Shown here piece after piece: positions 34,970 through 49,269 of a stretch of DNA of 64,000 nt. The notes under the pieces were generated by a model that was not told where the DNA came from, made no database searches, and saw only the letters and a program-made list of their open reading frames with translations. The position numbers and the translations under genes are program-made. The number at the start of each line of letters is the position of its first letter. The stretch's first letter is position 1. The stretch comes from Plasmodium relictum (taxonomy: Eukaryota > Apicomplexa > Aconoidasida > Haemosporida > Plasmodiidae), in the NCBI RefSeq assembly GCF_900005765.1, contig NC_041691.1, positions 744,001-808,000 of the forward strand. The letters are read 5' to 3'.

Positions 34970-36378
34970 TTATTTGAGAATATTATGTAACAATGATAAA
35001 GTTATAGTTATTGCTTCTTCAGTTCTTATTGTTCGTGATGTTTGAAAGGGACATGTATTAATAAATAAATCAAATTTTTTTAAAATTTTATTTAATACCT
35101 TGATTTTTTTTTCAGTAGAATAATTTTTTTTTTTTTCTTCTTCTTTTTCTTTAATTAACAAATTTTCTAATCCATCTTTATTTCCAAAAACAATAAGTAC
35201 TGATCTACAAGAAATTTTGAAAAAAAAAAAAAAGATATAAAAAATGTAAGTAAATTTATATATATATATATTTTTTACTTTATATTTTTAAATGATAAAA
35301 TTGAATCACTTATATTATTTCCTCTTTCTGAGGTTCCAATAATATAATCAACTGGCAAATTAAAAATATCACTGACATTTTTTAAAATTTCTATAGAATA
35401 TCCCCAATATAAATTAAATAATTTAGGTATTGTTGGATGAATTAACTTTCCAGGTAATAAGATTTTAGAATTCTTTTTCTGAAAAAGTTGAAAAGAATCT
35501 GAATTCAATAATACTGTAACTCTTGTCCCAGTGTCTATATAGTTTTCATCTTTTATGAAGACATTTGAAAATAATCCAACATCAACAATAATCCCTTTAG
35601 ATTCTTTTTTTATGACTACTCCTTCTCTAAATGGAAGCCACTCATCACTTCTTAAATGATGTGGTGCATCTACTGGATTCATAATTCCAGAATTTTTTAA
35701 GAAATTGGTTATAGGAAATAAATGTTTTCTTAAATACTGTGGAGTTTCTAAATATTGCAAATTATAATGCAAATATTTACATAAATATGAATATTCATAA
35801 GATTTTTTTTTTATAGTTTCATTTATTGAATCATTATTACTTCCTTGGTTATTATTGTTATATTTCCTATTATTTTTTTCTTCATTCTTATCATTATTAT
35901 TTTTATTTTCATTTCTTTTATAACTATTTTCATTAATGAAATCATTTTTTTGCGCTTTTATTGCGTTTTCATTTCTTAACTGATCATCATATATATATAT
36001 TTTCGAAATTGAAAAAATTGTGAATATTCTTGCTAAATAGCTCGACAAATATGATTTAATAACATCACTTTTGTTATTTATTATTGTTGAAGGAATAGCT
36101 ACAAACAAATCAATTTTTAAATCTCTACTAATATTTGGTATTCTCTTAGGTATGGCATCTTTAATACATTCATTTATATCATTTTTTATTTCATCTAAAT
36201 TATTATTTTTTATAATATTTGAGTCATTTGTTTCAAAAACTATGTTTTCATTTTTCTTAACTTTATTACATTTTTTAACTATCTCTTTTTTTTTCTTATT
36301 CATCTGTTTTTTATTCATTTTCTTGTAAATATATTTTTTACCAATTTTTTCATCATGAGAAATCTCTTGTTCTTTCAT
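34970..36378 (-). CDS. SPOUT-domain RNA methyltransferase (SPOUT1/C9orf114 type), 2 exons
   Basis: SPOUT enzymes transfer methyl from SAM through a knotted fold; the human relative SPOUT1 (CENP-32) acts on RNA and affects mitosis. Exons 35279-36378 and 34970-35204 (phase 2) give 444 residues. Signature blocks: LQYLETPQYLRKHLFPI, SGIMNPVDAPHHLR, EWLPFREGVVI, LYWGYSIEILKNVSD and YIIGTSERG, the last being the SAM-binding knot loop. Splicing joins SFKNIK to SVLIVFGNKDGLE, and the end NTCPFQTSRTIRTEEAI closely follows the human NTCPGQGSRTIRTEEAI. A Lys-rich head (residues 1-60) and an Asn/Lys insert near 150-190 are Plasmodium additions. The gene is convergent with Rad4 and divergent from the LRRC9-like gene. 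Confidence 0.94.
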
Positions 36379-37090
36379 TTTTTAAATTTATTACATTTTT
36401 ATGTTAATATATATATATATATATCTTTACTTTTTTTTTTTTTTCGTTTTTATGTTGAATATTACAATATTTCTTTAGATTAAATTTTTACTTAAAAAAA
36501 ACGGTTAAAGCTTAAAAGTTTTCTATTTTGTTATTTAAAAAATATATTTTTTTAAAAATTGGAAATATTATTAATCTATATATATTTATAAATATATTAA
36601 TAAAGTGAAAAATTATTTTATTTTTTTTTATTATTATATTTAACTTAATTTTCTATAAAATATTGTTATATATGTATTTTAAAATTTTTTTTAATTTTTT
36701 TTTTTTTTTTAATATACTAGTTTTATTGCACACATTTAAAATACATGTGCATTTTATTATAAAAATGAAAAAAAAAAAAAAGAAAAATGTATATATATTA
36801 AATATATATTAAAGATATAATTTATATATTTTCTATTTTCTATATATATATGCATACTATGTAAAAGAGATTCTTTGTAAATTAAAAAAAAAAAGTGTTA
36901 CGAGAAATTTTTTTGTATTCTCAAATGTGTAGAGATTAATTTAAAATAATCAAACAAAATAAGTAAGGTAAGTGTAGACTAGAATATTTTAATATCAATT
37001 AATTAATAGTGTAATAACAATTACTGTTTTCTACATTTTATGCATCTTTTTCTTTTTTTTGTTTCATTTCAGTTAACTTAATCTATTAAA
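36379..37090. promoter_or_regulatory. Divergent promoter with a likely 5' UTR intron for the LRRC9-like gene
   Basis: 712 bp between two start codons. At 36968 a perfect donor (AAG|GTAAGT) is followed 105 bases later by a T-rich acceptor ending at 37072 (TTTCATTTCAG), 18 bases before the LRRC9-like ATG. This is best read as a spliced 5' leader. Confidence 0.5.
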
Positions 37091-40000
37091 ATGGAAATAA
37101 TAAATGACGACGAGTAAATGAATAAAAAATAAACTAGAACCATTATTCATACACATATATATATAAACATAAAAATTGAAAATTTTATATTTGTAGAAAT
37201 TATATAAAATTAATTAAATGTTGTAATAATGTTGAATTTAAAAAGAATGAAGAAATAGAGAAAATTGAAGTTTGTATGGAAAAATCTATTAATTTAAATA
37301 TTTTTCATTACTTTATAAATATAAAAGAATTATATTTAGTAAAAAATAATATCATGGATATAACTCCATTGTTTAAATGCATCAATTTAATAATTTTATT
37401 TTTACAAATTAACAAAATTGAAAATATTTTAGGTAATAAAATAAAAAAAAAAAGGCAACTTTATTAATACAGGAAGTATGATATATAGTCATTATAAAAA
37501 AATAGTTCTATTATTAGCAATAATCTAAATATTAACAAAAAAATTATTTTAAGAACAATACGTATTATAATAATCTTAAAAAAAAAAATAAAATAATAAT
37601 AATAATAAATTAAAATCTGTTATTTAATGCTAAATGATCTCATCTTTTTTTTATCTGTTATAATGTATATTAGGAATAGAAAAATTAACAAAACTAGAAA
37701 AATTAAATATGTTTAATAATAATTTAACTGAAAATTATATAAAAATTGATGAAAATAAAAATTTAAAGTATATTGATTTAAGTGATAATAAAATTGAGAA
37801 CATAGACTTTTTCAATAACACAAATACATTTATGCATATTAACTTGGCAAATAATAAAATAAGAAATATAGATGCTTTAAAAAATAATTTGAATTTGGAG
37901 TATTTAAATATTAGTGGAAACAAGTTAATATTTTACTACAATTGTTCATATTAAAAATTTTCTTAATCTTAATTTTAAATTTTATTTTTTTTTTTTTTAA
38001 GAATTGAAAAATTTGAAGACATTAAGGTTCTTCATAATTTAAAAAAAATAAAAGAATTATATTTTAGTTCAATATACTACAGTAATATATAAATAAAATT
38101 ATGCAATCTTATTCTTTTAAAATATATATATATATATATATTTATTTATTTATTTTTATTTATTTCGAAAGAAAACAATATATTGGCAGATGGAATACTT
38201 TACAAGCATTATTTTTTTAGTCGTTTCCCCAACTTAAGAGTAATAGAATTACATTCTTTTTTCATTTTATAATTATACAAAAATTATAACAAACAATTTT
38301 GAAAGATATTAGATCATGAAGTAATAAAAGACAAACATAGAAAAATAACTTGTACTGATTTTGAGATTCTAAAAAGTATTCTGGATTTAAAAATAAATTA
38401 CATTGAAGAAAAATATAAGAAGGAAAAATATTATATCTTATTTATTAATAACAAAAATATAAAATATTTAAATGACGTTTTAAAACCATTTAATTTTTAT
38501 TACAATTTAAAAGAAACTTTATCAAATGAGGTAATTATGATTATTTTTTTTATTGTCTTATTTTAATTATTTATAAATACTATAAAATATATGCGTTTTT
38601 AATTTATTTTATGTATTTTTTTTTTTTTTTTGATATTTTAAATATAAGGAAAAAGAAAAAGAAAAAATATCAAAAATAGAAAAGGAAATGAAATATTTAA
38701 TTAACGCCTATACTATTAGGTTAATAAAGAGTCATTTATATATTTTTAAAATTATATATATATATATATATATTTTATTTTTTTTTTTTTATTTTACTAT
38801 AGATTTAATTATATAATGAATAGATTGAAAGAAGAAAGAAATTTACAAATAAGATATATTACAACGTCGTTGAACTCTTACTTTAACATTTTCTTCAAAA
38901 TAATAAACAGAGAAGAGGAAGAGTAAAATTTTCAAGAAAAATAGAGAATATATATATTCTTATTTTTAATAAATTGATATTATATAAATTTTGTTTTCCT
39001 TTTATTTAGATTTAAAAAAATTGAAAATTTAGTAAAATTAAACTTTCATTCACACGCATTAAAAAATTATTATATTGATGATATAAAAATTGAAAATATA
39101 ATTAAAGTAAAAAAATTAAATCATAATGTCCTAGACACACTAATGTAATATTTTTATCAGTTTTTTTTAATAAATTTTTATATTTTAAATTTATTTTACA
39201 AATTTCATTTATTGTATTTTCCTTAATTTTTTTTTTTTTTATATTATACAGAGAAGAGAGAATTAATAGCTTAATTTACGAAAAAAATTTATTATTCTTG
39301 CATCCCTATCACTAGTAATATTAAATTAGTATATATATTATACATAAAATAGATAATAATACATCTATATATAATTGTTTATACTATTTACTTTTATTAT
39401 TAAAATAGTTGTAAAATAAACAATTATTTCGAATTTGATGAAAATGAGTACACAGTTGAGGATTATGAAAAAAAAAAATTTTTTGAAAAAAATTATATTT
39501 GTTCTTCTTATAATATAAATCATATTTTAAAAACTTTGATTAGGTAAAAACTGAAAAATATAAAATTTAAGTGTTTTTTTATTTATTTTTTTTTTTTTTA
39601 TGTATTCCTCTACATATTTGTATATATATATATGTGCATTTCTTTTATATAGGATATTTTTAGAAAACGATGAGAAGGATGATTTAGTTCATTTAATTTA
39701 TTACAAAAATAAAAATAATAATGATTTTGCAAATGTAGAAAATAATATAAATATAAAAAAAAAAATTATAAGAAATAAAAAATTTGATTTCCCTATATTT
39801 TCAATATACGTTGTTGAAAATTATTTTTTTCAAAATGAATATAAAGAAGTATATGCATACAGTATACATGAAAACAGAAAATCAATTAAAGAAAAAGAAT
39901 TATATAAAAAAGAAGTAGATAAAGAATACAATGATATAATAAATGATGATAATGGATTAAAAAATAAAAATAGTGAAACAAAATTTAAAATTTATTATAC

Positions 40001-43000
40001 ATTGCCTAAGCACACTAATTTAAAATATATAATTAACGTGAATTTGCTAAATCAAAATAAAGAAAGATATACTGATAAAAATGATGTAAATAAACTAAAT
40101 TCAGATGTGAAAGTAGAAAATCAAAAGTGTATAAGAGATAATTTTTTAAAATATTTAAGAAATAATACAAATGCTCTTTCCAATGATAAATTAAAAGACG
40201 ATTTTTTTCATTTTATATTAAATCTTGATAACATTAATTTTTTTAATATTACAAAATATTTTATTAAATTAAGCAAAATAATATGTGAAATAAAAAAAAA
40301 TGCTTTATCCATTTTATTAAAAAATAATTTAAAACATTTAGAAGTTAATGAAATATTTAATGAAAATATAGAAATGAATTCTGATAAAGATTTAGAAATT
40401 TTAAATAAAAAAAAAAATGATTTCATTAATTTATTAAATAATTCAAATGAAGAGAAAATTATTTGTAATTACGAAAATGAAAAAGACAAGATAGCATTAT
40501 ACTTAAATAATCTTAATATAAGAAAAATAAACTTGAATTCTTTAAAAAATTATCATAATTTAAAAGAATTATATTTAAGGAATAATAACATAAGTAATTT
40601 AAAATCTTTTTTTTATTTTTGCGAATATGATTTTGATAATTTAATAGTTCTAGACTTATCATGTAACAACATAGTTGATTTAACTCCTTTATATATGAAA
40701 TTTAAAAACTTAATTCATCTTAATATTTCTTTTAATTATTTATATGATTATAACCAAATAGTAAAATTTAGTGTAAACCATAAAAAAATTGAATATTTGT
40801 CAATCTTAAATAATTCCATATATATAAAATCAGAATTTTATTCTAATATTCACTTTCTATTTCCTAAAATAAAAACATTTAATGATACAGACATAATCAA
40901 TGAAAATTATTTTGATATTAATAATTATTTGTTTACTACATTACATGAAGAAACTTTTTATGACGAATATCTTTTAAATAGTAGTAATTAATATAAATAA
41001 AAGCAACATATTTTTATTAATACATATGTATTTATATATATATATACATGTTAATACGAAAATTTTTTAGTATGAATAGCTATTTATTGAAAATTTTAAT
41101 ATATTAATATCTTTTTATTTATTTTTTTTTTTTTATCAGATATTATATTGAATACAAATAAGAAATATGTAAATATAAAGGACATTTTAAATAAGAACTC
41201 TTCAGAAATATATAAAGATATAAATTTAAAAAATTATCATACTTATATAAAAATAATAAATTTGTCAAATTTATATATGCCTTTGAATTTTCTTGATTTT
41301 TCTGGTTTTGAGAATTTAAAAATTTTGAATTTATCCAATAATGGAATAGAAAATCTAAATGATTTAAAATTACCAAAAGAATTAAAAGTTTTAAATGTAA
41401 AAAATAATAAATTATCCTCAATAGAATTTCTGTCTGAGTTTTTGGAGATAGAGAAAATAGTTTTAGATAACAACGAATTAAAAAATATTAATAAAATTAA
41501 TTTATTAAAAAAATTAAAAATACTTAGATGCTCTCACAACAAAATAACTAATTTACCTCTATTTCAAAATTTAAATTTAATGGAAATTAACATACATAAT
41601 AATTTAATAAAAGATATAACACATCTTATTCTAATTAAAAATAAAAAATCACTAATTTCTATTAATATATATAATAATAAAATTAACTTTTTAAATTTAG
41701 ATATATATTTAATTCATATTTTTCCTAATTTATTAATATTAAATAATAATTATGTTGAAAAAAAACAAAATATTGAGAAATTCTTTAAAAATATATATAC
41801 ACTTGATGTTTTTTTTGATATGTACAATATGTATCCACCTTATACATCTTTATTATCTCTTGAGATAAATAATTTAAAAATAAAAAATATTTTATTTAAT
41901 ATTAATAATGATAATTTTAAAAATTTAAAAAGTTTAAATATTTCAAATAATTACATAAATAATATTAATAACATTGGACCATTAGATAATTTAAAAGTAA
42001 ATGAAATAATTAAAAAATTTTTAATTTAATTTTTTTTATATATTACTATTTCATAATGTCTTTTTTTAGGTTTTAATAATGAACAATAATAAGCATATAA
42101 ATGAAAATTCTTTTATAGATAGTAATGATAGGAATTCTTTAAATTCTTTTAAATCATTAGAAGTAAAATAATAAAATATGATAATAAATAAATAGTATAA
42201 ATATTTATAAAATGTTTTAATACTAGAAATATATATATAGTGTAACAAATAACTTTATTTATTAAAATATTATTAGCTACAATCATTTTATGAATATCAA
42301 TTATAATGATACATTTGTAATATTGCAAATTAATATACTAACTTTATCTATATATATAACAAGTTTAAAATATCATGAACAATAATTTTGATAATAAGAA
42401 TTCAATTAAAAAAAAAAAATTATAATTTTTTTTTAAATTTTTTCTAAAATTAATAGGAGCTTGATATTAGTCACTGCTTATTATCAAAAACAACCTTTTT
42501 AAGAAAATGTACAAATTTAAAAAATTTGAAGACTTTAAACCTAGAAGGAAATAATATTAATTCAATTAGATATTTAGAAAATTTTGAAAAACTGAAAAAT
42601 TTAAATTTATCAAATAACAAAATATCAAAAATTTTTCCTGATTCCTTTCCTAATAGTTTAGAAAATTTAAATATATCAAACAATTTAATTAGGTTAAATA
42701 AAAAAAAAATAATAATATTTTTTTATAAGTTAATATTATATATGTATCTTTTTTTTTAAATGTAGAAGTTTGAGTTCTTTTTCTACATTAAAAATGGTAG
42801 AAATTCTAGATCTTCGAGTAAATAGAATTGATAATATTGAGGAATTTAAATATTTAAAATGTTTAGAAAATTTAAAAACATTATATTTGAATGGAAATAG
42901 AAAAATAAAAGAACACTTCATAATTATTAGAAGTATGTTAAAACAAATAGAAAATTTTGATGATAAAATTATGAAAGAACAAATTAATTTAACTCAATAT

Positions 43001-43488
43001 TTAGAAGAAAGAAAAGAAGCTAATAGACAAAATAAAGAAATTAATAAAACAAATATATCATTAATAGATTCAAATAAAAATAAATCACCTATTAAAGATA
43101 AAGCTAAAATGGTATATAAAAATTACTAAAATTTTTTTAATATATATATTTCATAATACAAACAAAATATACTTATTTTTTTTATTTTTAGACAAAACTT
43201 AGAGGATTAATGAATAAGAAAGATTCTTTTGATGATGTAACAAAAAAAAAAAAAAAAAAATTAAATAGCATTTATTAAATTCAAGAAAAAAAAATATATA
43301 TATATATTTATTAACTTTTTGAATTTTTTAAATATATATAAATTTATTTTTATAAGTTTTATATGAATATACAAAAATTGTTTAAGATTACCTTTTTTAT
43401 ATAATTTTATTTCTCATTTTTTTAGGCAATTAAAAAAGATAGTTTCACTATTATTGGAAAAAAGGTAAATAGTAATGGAAACTATTAA
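37091..43488 (+). CDS. LRRC9-like leucine-rich repeat protein, 18 exons, 1458 aa
   Basis: Exons: 37091-37113, 37197-37432, 37674-37923, 38002-38081, 38172-38239, 38306-38530, 38649-38719, 38803-38922, 39010-39144, 39252-39314, 39409-39543, 39653-40983, 41140-41996, 42070-42162, 42457-42692, 42766-43111, 43192-43236, 43426-43488. All junctions keep phase and the sum is 1459 codons; human LRRC9 is about 1453 residues. Layout matches LRRC9: an N-terminal LRR array (IEKLTKLEKLNMFNNNL, LKYIDLSDNKIENI), a cap IKELYFSS...FFSRFPNLRILDHEVI (human LKDLCLND...LYHLPCLQRFDTLDV), a helical middle, then a longer second LRR array ending LKTLYLNGNRKIKEHFIIIRSMLKQIENFD. The donor after 40983 has an equally phased alternative at 40980. 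LRRs serve protein binding. LRRC9's role is poorly known and a flagellar role would be inference. Confidence 0.8.
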
Positions 43489-44845
43489 TAAATCTTGTAT
43501 ACATTATTTTATATATTAATTAAAATCTTCTTTAAAAAAATATAATAAAAATAATAACACATTAACATAAAAATGAAATTTTCCAAAAATAATTATTTAC
43601 TTTTCCCTTTATTATCCTTACAATAATATATTTTTTTTTAAATAAATTAAAAAACTATAGAATTTTTATTTATTTTTTTTTTTTTTTTTTGTTATTAATA
43701 TATAAATATATATATATATATACATAATAATTTTTTAATTTTTTTACTTTTCTATTTTACTGAATAAATTTTTATATAATTAATAAATTGTTCTTTATAA
43801 AGCTTTACTTTCCTATATTATTCAATTATATATTTTTAGTTTTATTTCATTTTTTTTTTTTAATTTATGTTTTAATTAAAAATTTTAACAATATCATATA
43901 GCCATATTTAACAAAAGCTTAAAAATTGCATATAATTTTCAAAATATTATTATTTACAATTTAGACAATTTTATTTTTTAAAAAAAAAAACAAATACACA
44001 GTATTCTATAATAATATATATAAAATTATTTAAAGCCTCTTAAAAAAAAAAAAAAAGACTTGAATATAATAGTTAATTTATATAATGAAAAATCAAATTA
44101 AATAATTATCCATGTAATTAAGTGAGAATTAAAATAAATTATGAAACAGCTGAATACTTCATTTATTCATATTTATTTAAAAATTAAACAATAACATTTT
44201 TTTAAATATATATATATATATATATATACTTTATAAATTGCTTGATATAAAAGGAAATTTTATTAAATATAATTAAAGATTCAAAATAAAATCTAAAAAA
44301 AAAGTAATAAATTTTTTATATCTTTTTTATTTATTAAAATTTTTGTTTTTTTTCTTTTTTATAAGCTTTTAAAATTTATAATCTTTTAAAAAGGTTAAGA
44401 AAATTTTTATTCAATTTTGCACGCAAAAAGGTAAAATAAGTATTAGAAATTTTACATTCAATTTTTATATTAATTAAAATAATTTATATGTATATATATC
44501 CTTTGAAAAAGATTTTATTAACTAAAATATATTTATCTAAAATAAACTCTAATAAAAAAAATTTAAGCATTACAAAAAAAAAAGAAAAAAATCATTAAAA
44601 AAAAAATATTAAAAAGCACTGGAAAAAAAAAAAAAAAGTGCATAAATTTTCATAGAATTAAACCTTTTTATAATTAACATTATGAATGAATAAAGATTAT
44701 TTGAAAAATGTAAGGTATTTTTAATAAATAATTAGCTAAATAATACAAATATATGTTACAAAACATTTTAATTAGATATTATTTTTAAATAAATTTTGAT
44801 AAAAACATTGAAAGTAAATTAAATGTTTCAATAAAAATTTGAAAA
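43489..44845. other. Intergenic region upstream of the karyopherin gene
   Basis: 1.36 kb of homopolymer and AT repeats (e.g. 44205-44228). Likely 3' flank plus promoter. No exon or RNA gene seen. Confidence 0.5.
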
Positions 44846-47800
44846 ATGGAAATAGAAGAAAAACATAAAAAAATTATCGATGCATTGTATGATACATGGT
44901 CTAACGATCAAGAACATAGAAAAGAATCAGAAAGGATTTTAAATGAATTAGAAAAAGATGAGAATTTTATAATGAATTTACTAACTATTTGTTCATACAA
45001 AAATATTCATTATAACATACGTAAATTAGCAATTATTTTTTCAAAAAATTTAATAGTTAGATATTGGAACTGTAGAGAAGAATTTCATTTTAATAATGAT
45101 ATAAAAAAATTAGTAAAAGAAAAAATTATTGAATTATTAAACAATGTAGATAATTTGAATAATTATAGAGAATTCTCTATCTTATTAAAAAAAATAGGAA
45201 GATATGAACTTGTACATCATTATCCACAGTTGTTAGAATGTTTATTATATAATATAAATATACATAAAAATAATTTGAACAACTTATATATATATCTATA
45301 TTTGCTTTATAAAATAATAAGAGAGCAATGTAGTAAAAAGTTATTAAAAGATAAAAAAGAAACATTCGATATATCAGAGAAATTTATAAATTCATTAGAG
45401 CCATTTTGGAATAATTGTATTAATTTATATTTTCAAAATGTTATAGAATTTTGTATCTGTAGTGATGAATCTAATTGTAAGAATTGCAATAAATTATATA
45501 TTTTAATTAATGATTATGAAAAGAAGATGCTCATCATTGATGATAGTATTGATGATAAAAATTATACGAATAACAATGAATGTTATGAAATAAATGAAAA
45601 AAAAGTAAAAATATTAAAATTTCTGGATAGCATTATGTTAAATTTAATTATTAATAGAAATGATATACATAAAGGAATAAATAATAATAATAATAATTCA
45701 AATGAAAATAATATTGATATAGATATAAATTTAAGAAACAATTTTTTTAATTCTTTAATTAATAAAACAATTTATTATTTAAAATTTATAAATAAAAGTT
45801 CTCCTTTATATTATTTAAAGTATCTAAAATTTTTATTAACATGCTTTTTGCTAATGATTGAGTTTCATAACTCTTTTCATACATACTTAAAAAAAGACGT
45901 AACTGAAAAATTTATATGTTTATTTTTAAAAAAGAACTTAAGCATAAATAATTACATTAATGATTATGAAAATAAATTTGTTGAAATAGTTAACTTATGT
46001 ATATCTATTTTAAAATCAATTTTTTATCATTTTTGTTTAAATCAATATAATTTAATTAAACAAAAAAAAGTGAGAGAAAATTATATTAATGTTAAAAATA
46101 TGATGTGTAGTAAAAATGTAAATTTAGATTGCTATAATAAAAATACTTTAGAATCAAAAATAATAAATAATTTGATGACAAATGTGACGAATAAGGAAAA
46201 TGAAAATAAAATTCTTTTTAATAAAAATTTATCTTTAAAAGAAATCTTAACTTATATACGAGGAGAAGTAAAGCAAGCCTTATCTAGTGACGATTTCATT
46301 TTGATGCATAATCAAAAAGCATTAGAAATTTTTGATTTTTTAAGAGTATACTGTATTAATATTTCTTCAGAACAAATAATCGATGTTACTCTAAATATAA
46401 AAGATGATTTTGAAACAGAAGAAAATATTTTTTATAATAGTGCAAAAGATTGCATAGTTCAGTTATCATCAGAGCCATTCTTATTTTCTATATTTAATCA
46501 TATATTTGAACCTTTAATTAATTCATTTCATAATTATGCACATTTTTTGAAAACCTTACCCAATAATTTAAAAAGTATACAAGTAGCTGAATATTCAGAA
46601 GCTATTATTCAGCTTGACGGTTATTTAAATATTTATTATATTTTATATCCGTCTTTTCATAAAAAAATTAAAATTGAACATATATTATGTATGATACAAT
46701 TTTTTTTAGACTATTTAAATATTAAATATACTCATCCTCTAATCAGTTATAGAATAGCATTAATAATAAAAATTTGGTTAAAGAGCTATAAAGTGTCTTT
46801 TCCTTTTATTGATGAAGTCACTTTACTTATATATGAAAATATTCGATTCTTATATATACAATTACTACAAAAAAATGCCATTTCTTTAATTTCAGATGAG
46901 TCTTCTTATTCAAATGATTTAAATTTTCAACATTTTGCTTTAAAATCATCCAATTTTCTACCAATACTCTTCTTTAAATTCATTTGCTTGTTTAAATACA
47001 TATTTAAATATGAATACGTGTATAAAAATTATGATTATATAAATGAATTTCTAGTTGGTTCTTTAATTAATATACTAACCAAAGTAAGATATAAAATAAC
47101 ATTTGTTTCTATACCATACTTACATTTTATTTTTATTTTATAAAAATTTTTTATTTATTTCATTTTATTTTATTTTTTTTAGATAACATATCCTAAGAAT
47201 ATTCAGAAAATTTTAAAAATATTAAGTCATATAGTTTTTATGAGTAATAAAGAAAAAGATATAACTATATTCAAGGATAATTATAATTTTTTATTAGATC
47301 TTTATATGAGTAGTAATATATCTATTAAAGAATATATCTTAAATATATTAGTGCAAATATTAAATAAAAATTACGAATATACAGGAAGTTTAATTGAATT
47401 TGTGAACAAAGAACAATATAACAATGATAATAATATTCAGAATAATGAGAAATCATGTGATGATATAATTTTATTTTATTTCAGTTTTGATTTATTATCA
47501 TATACTATGTCAGCAAAAATAGAAAAACAGTTATATCAAGAAAATGAAAATGGCAATAATTATTCTTGTTTAATAAATTTTTTATATATTAAAGAAATAA
47601 ATTTGGATATTGACAAAACGATAGATGATAATTTTTATTCCTTATGGATATGTATTTTAAAGTTAATATCAAAAAAATTTAATCAAAAAAATGATGAAAT
47701 TATTAGAAAAATATGTTCTTTATATGTTATCACTACAAATTTTTTAAGTGATTATTTTAAAAAAGTAAAAGCAGGAATGTCTACATATGAAATAAGTAAT

Positions 47801-49269
47801 TCTTGTTTTGATATATTATTGGAATATATATGTTTGTTTATTATACATGAAAAGCATGATACATATTTAACTTTTGAAGCATTATCAACAAAAATGCTGA
47901 CAAATGATATTTTAAAACATAATATTTTAAGTATTATAGAGAGTAATTTTATAATAAGTGATGAAGTAAAAATTGAAAAATGTATTTATCTTCTACATAT
48001 ATGTTTGGGTATTTACAAAAATGACATAAAAAGTGAAATGCCTAATCTATATAGTTATATGGCAAATTTCGTGACAATTTACTTCATAAAGATTTTGTTG
48101 AAATATTTTAATAAATATTTTAATTTTTATAAATATATTCAAGATAGTCAAAATAATAACGGTAACGATTCATATAATAGTACACCATTATTAAATGATA
48201 ATATATTACAGGATGAAAGAAGCAAAATAGGAAATATTTACTATGATTCAAATAATGTACATAATAATAATGAAGAAATAAATAATAAATTTATAAGTTA
48301 TAATAAAAGCCACATCAAATATATATATGATAATGTCATAAATTACCATCATGATGAACATTTCTTAAAAGAATTCAACAATTTTCAAAAAGATGTTAAA
48401 ATCTTATTAAATATAAATTATTTAAATAACTATGATATAGAAAAAACATTTGAAAGCTTTAATTTTTATACAATAAATGAAGATAATTATAGTTATATTA
48501 ATAAACATAGTATATTTACATTAATTTCTATTTTATCCTTGTATGAAGCTAATTTCTTAAATTTTATTTTAATATGTTTTATTTCTTATTTTAAAATTAA
48601 TGTTTCTCTATTTATATCTTCTTTTTTTTATCAATCACAGTATATCCATAATAAAAATATTATGATTTCCTTATTAATATTTATATATATATTAACACAA
48701 AATTATGTATTCGTGGATTTTTCATCTATTATTGTTCAGAAAAATTTCCCAGATATTATTTGCAGCGAATCCTTTAAAAATCTAATTTATGATAAAAATA
48801 GAAAGGATAATTTATTTACTTGTAATAAAGATGGAAAGACTTTAATAATAATAGAATTATTGAAACTAATAAATAATATATTAAATACAAATAAGGATAT
48901 TTACATTGAAAAAAAAAATATTCTTCATTTAAGTACTGTTTCATCTAATTTAAGTGGGAGTAAAATATTTCATTCCTATAATTATAATTATATTTTACGT
49001 AATATTTTAAATTACAATGATTTTCCAAGTAAGAAAATTTTAAATAAAAATAAAAATTAAGTTTATGTATATATATAATTTTTTTTTTTTTTTCTTTCTT
49101 AGATATATATAACAAGGCCTTAGATAATATACTGACATACTTAGTAAATGTAAATGAATTAGAAGAAAATAGTAAAAAAAAATTAATTATTAATTATTTA
49201 AAAGAAAATATTGAAGATATGAATAGTGCTATAATTGATATGTATAAAAAATATATGAATTTTTTATAG
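44846..49269 (+). CDS. Importin-beta superfamily karyopherin, importin-11/Kap120-like, 3 exons
   Basis: Karyopherins carry cargo through nuclear pores under Ran-GTP control. Exons 44846-47083, 47183-49028 and 49103-49269 (phases 0, 1) give 1416 residues. The N-terminus has an importin-beta N-terminal domain: RKESERILNELEKDENFIMN, then NIRKLAIIFSKNLIVRYWNC. The RYW right after this domain is typical of importin-11 (human 'FKHGIDRYWRR'). Then IGRYELVHHYPQLLECLL resembles the family's 'VARLDCPRQWPELIPTL'. The remainder is alpha-helical, consistent with HEAT repeats, with Asn-rich inserts near residues 280-300 and 1050-1120. It is longer than importin-11 (about 975 residues) because of these inserts. 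Family membership is firm; the subfamily assignment rests on a short stretch and could be another beta-karyopherin. Confidence 0.78.

Noticed and set aside
37276-43129. Several separate small LRR genes
   Set aside because: The pieces join through in-phase GT-AG introns into one LRRC9-like protein of the expected length; individual fragments lack starts.
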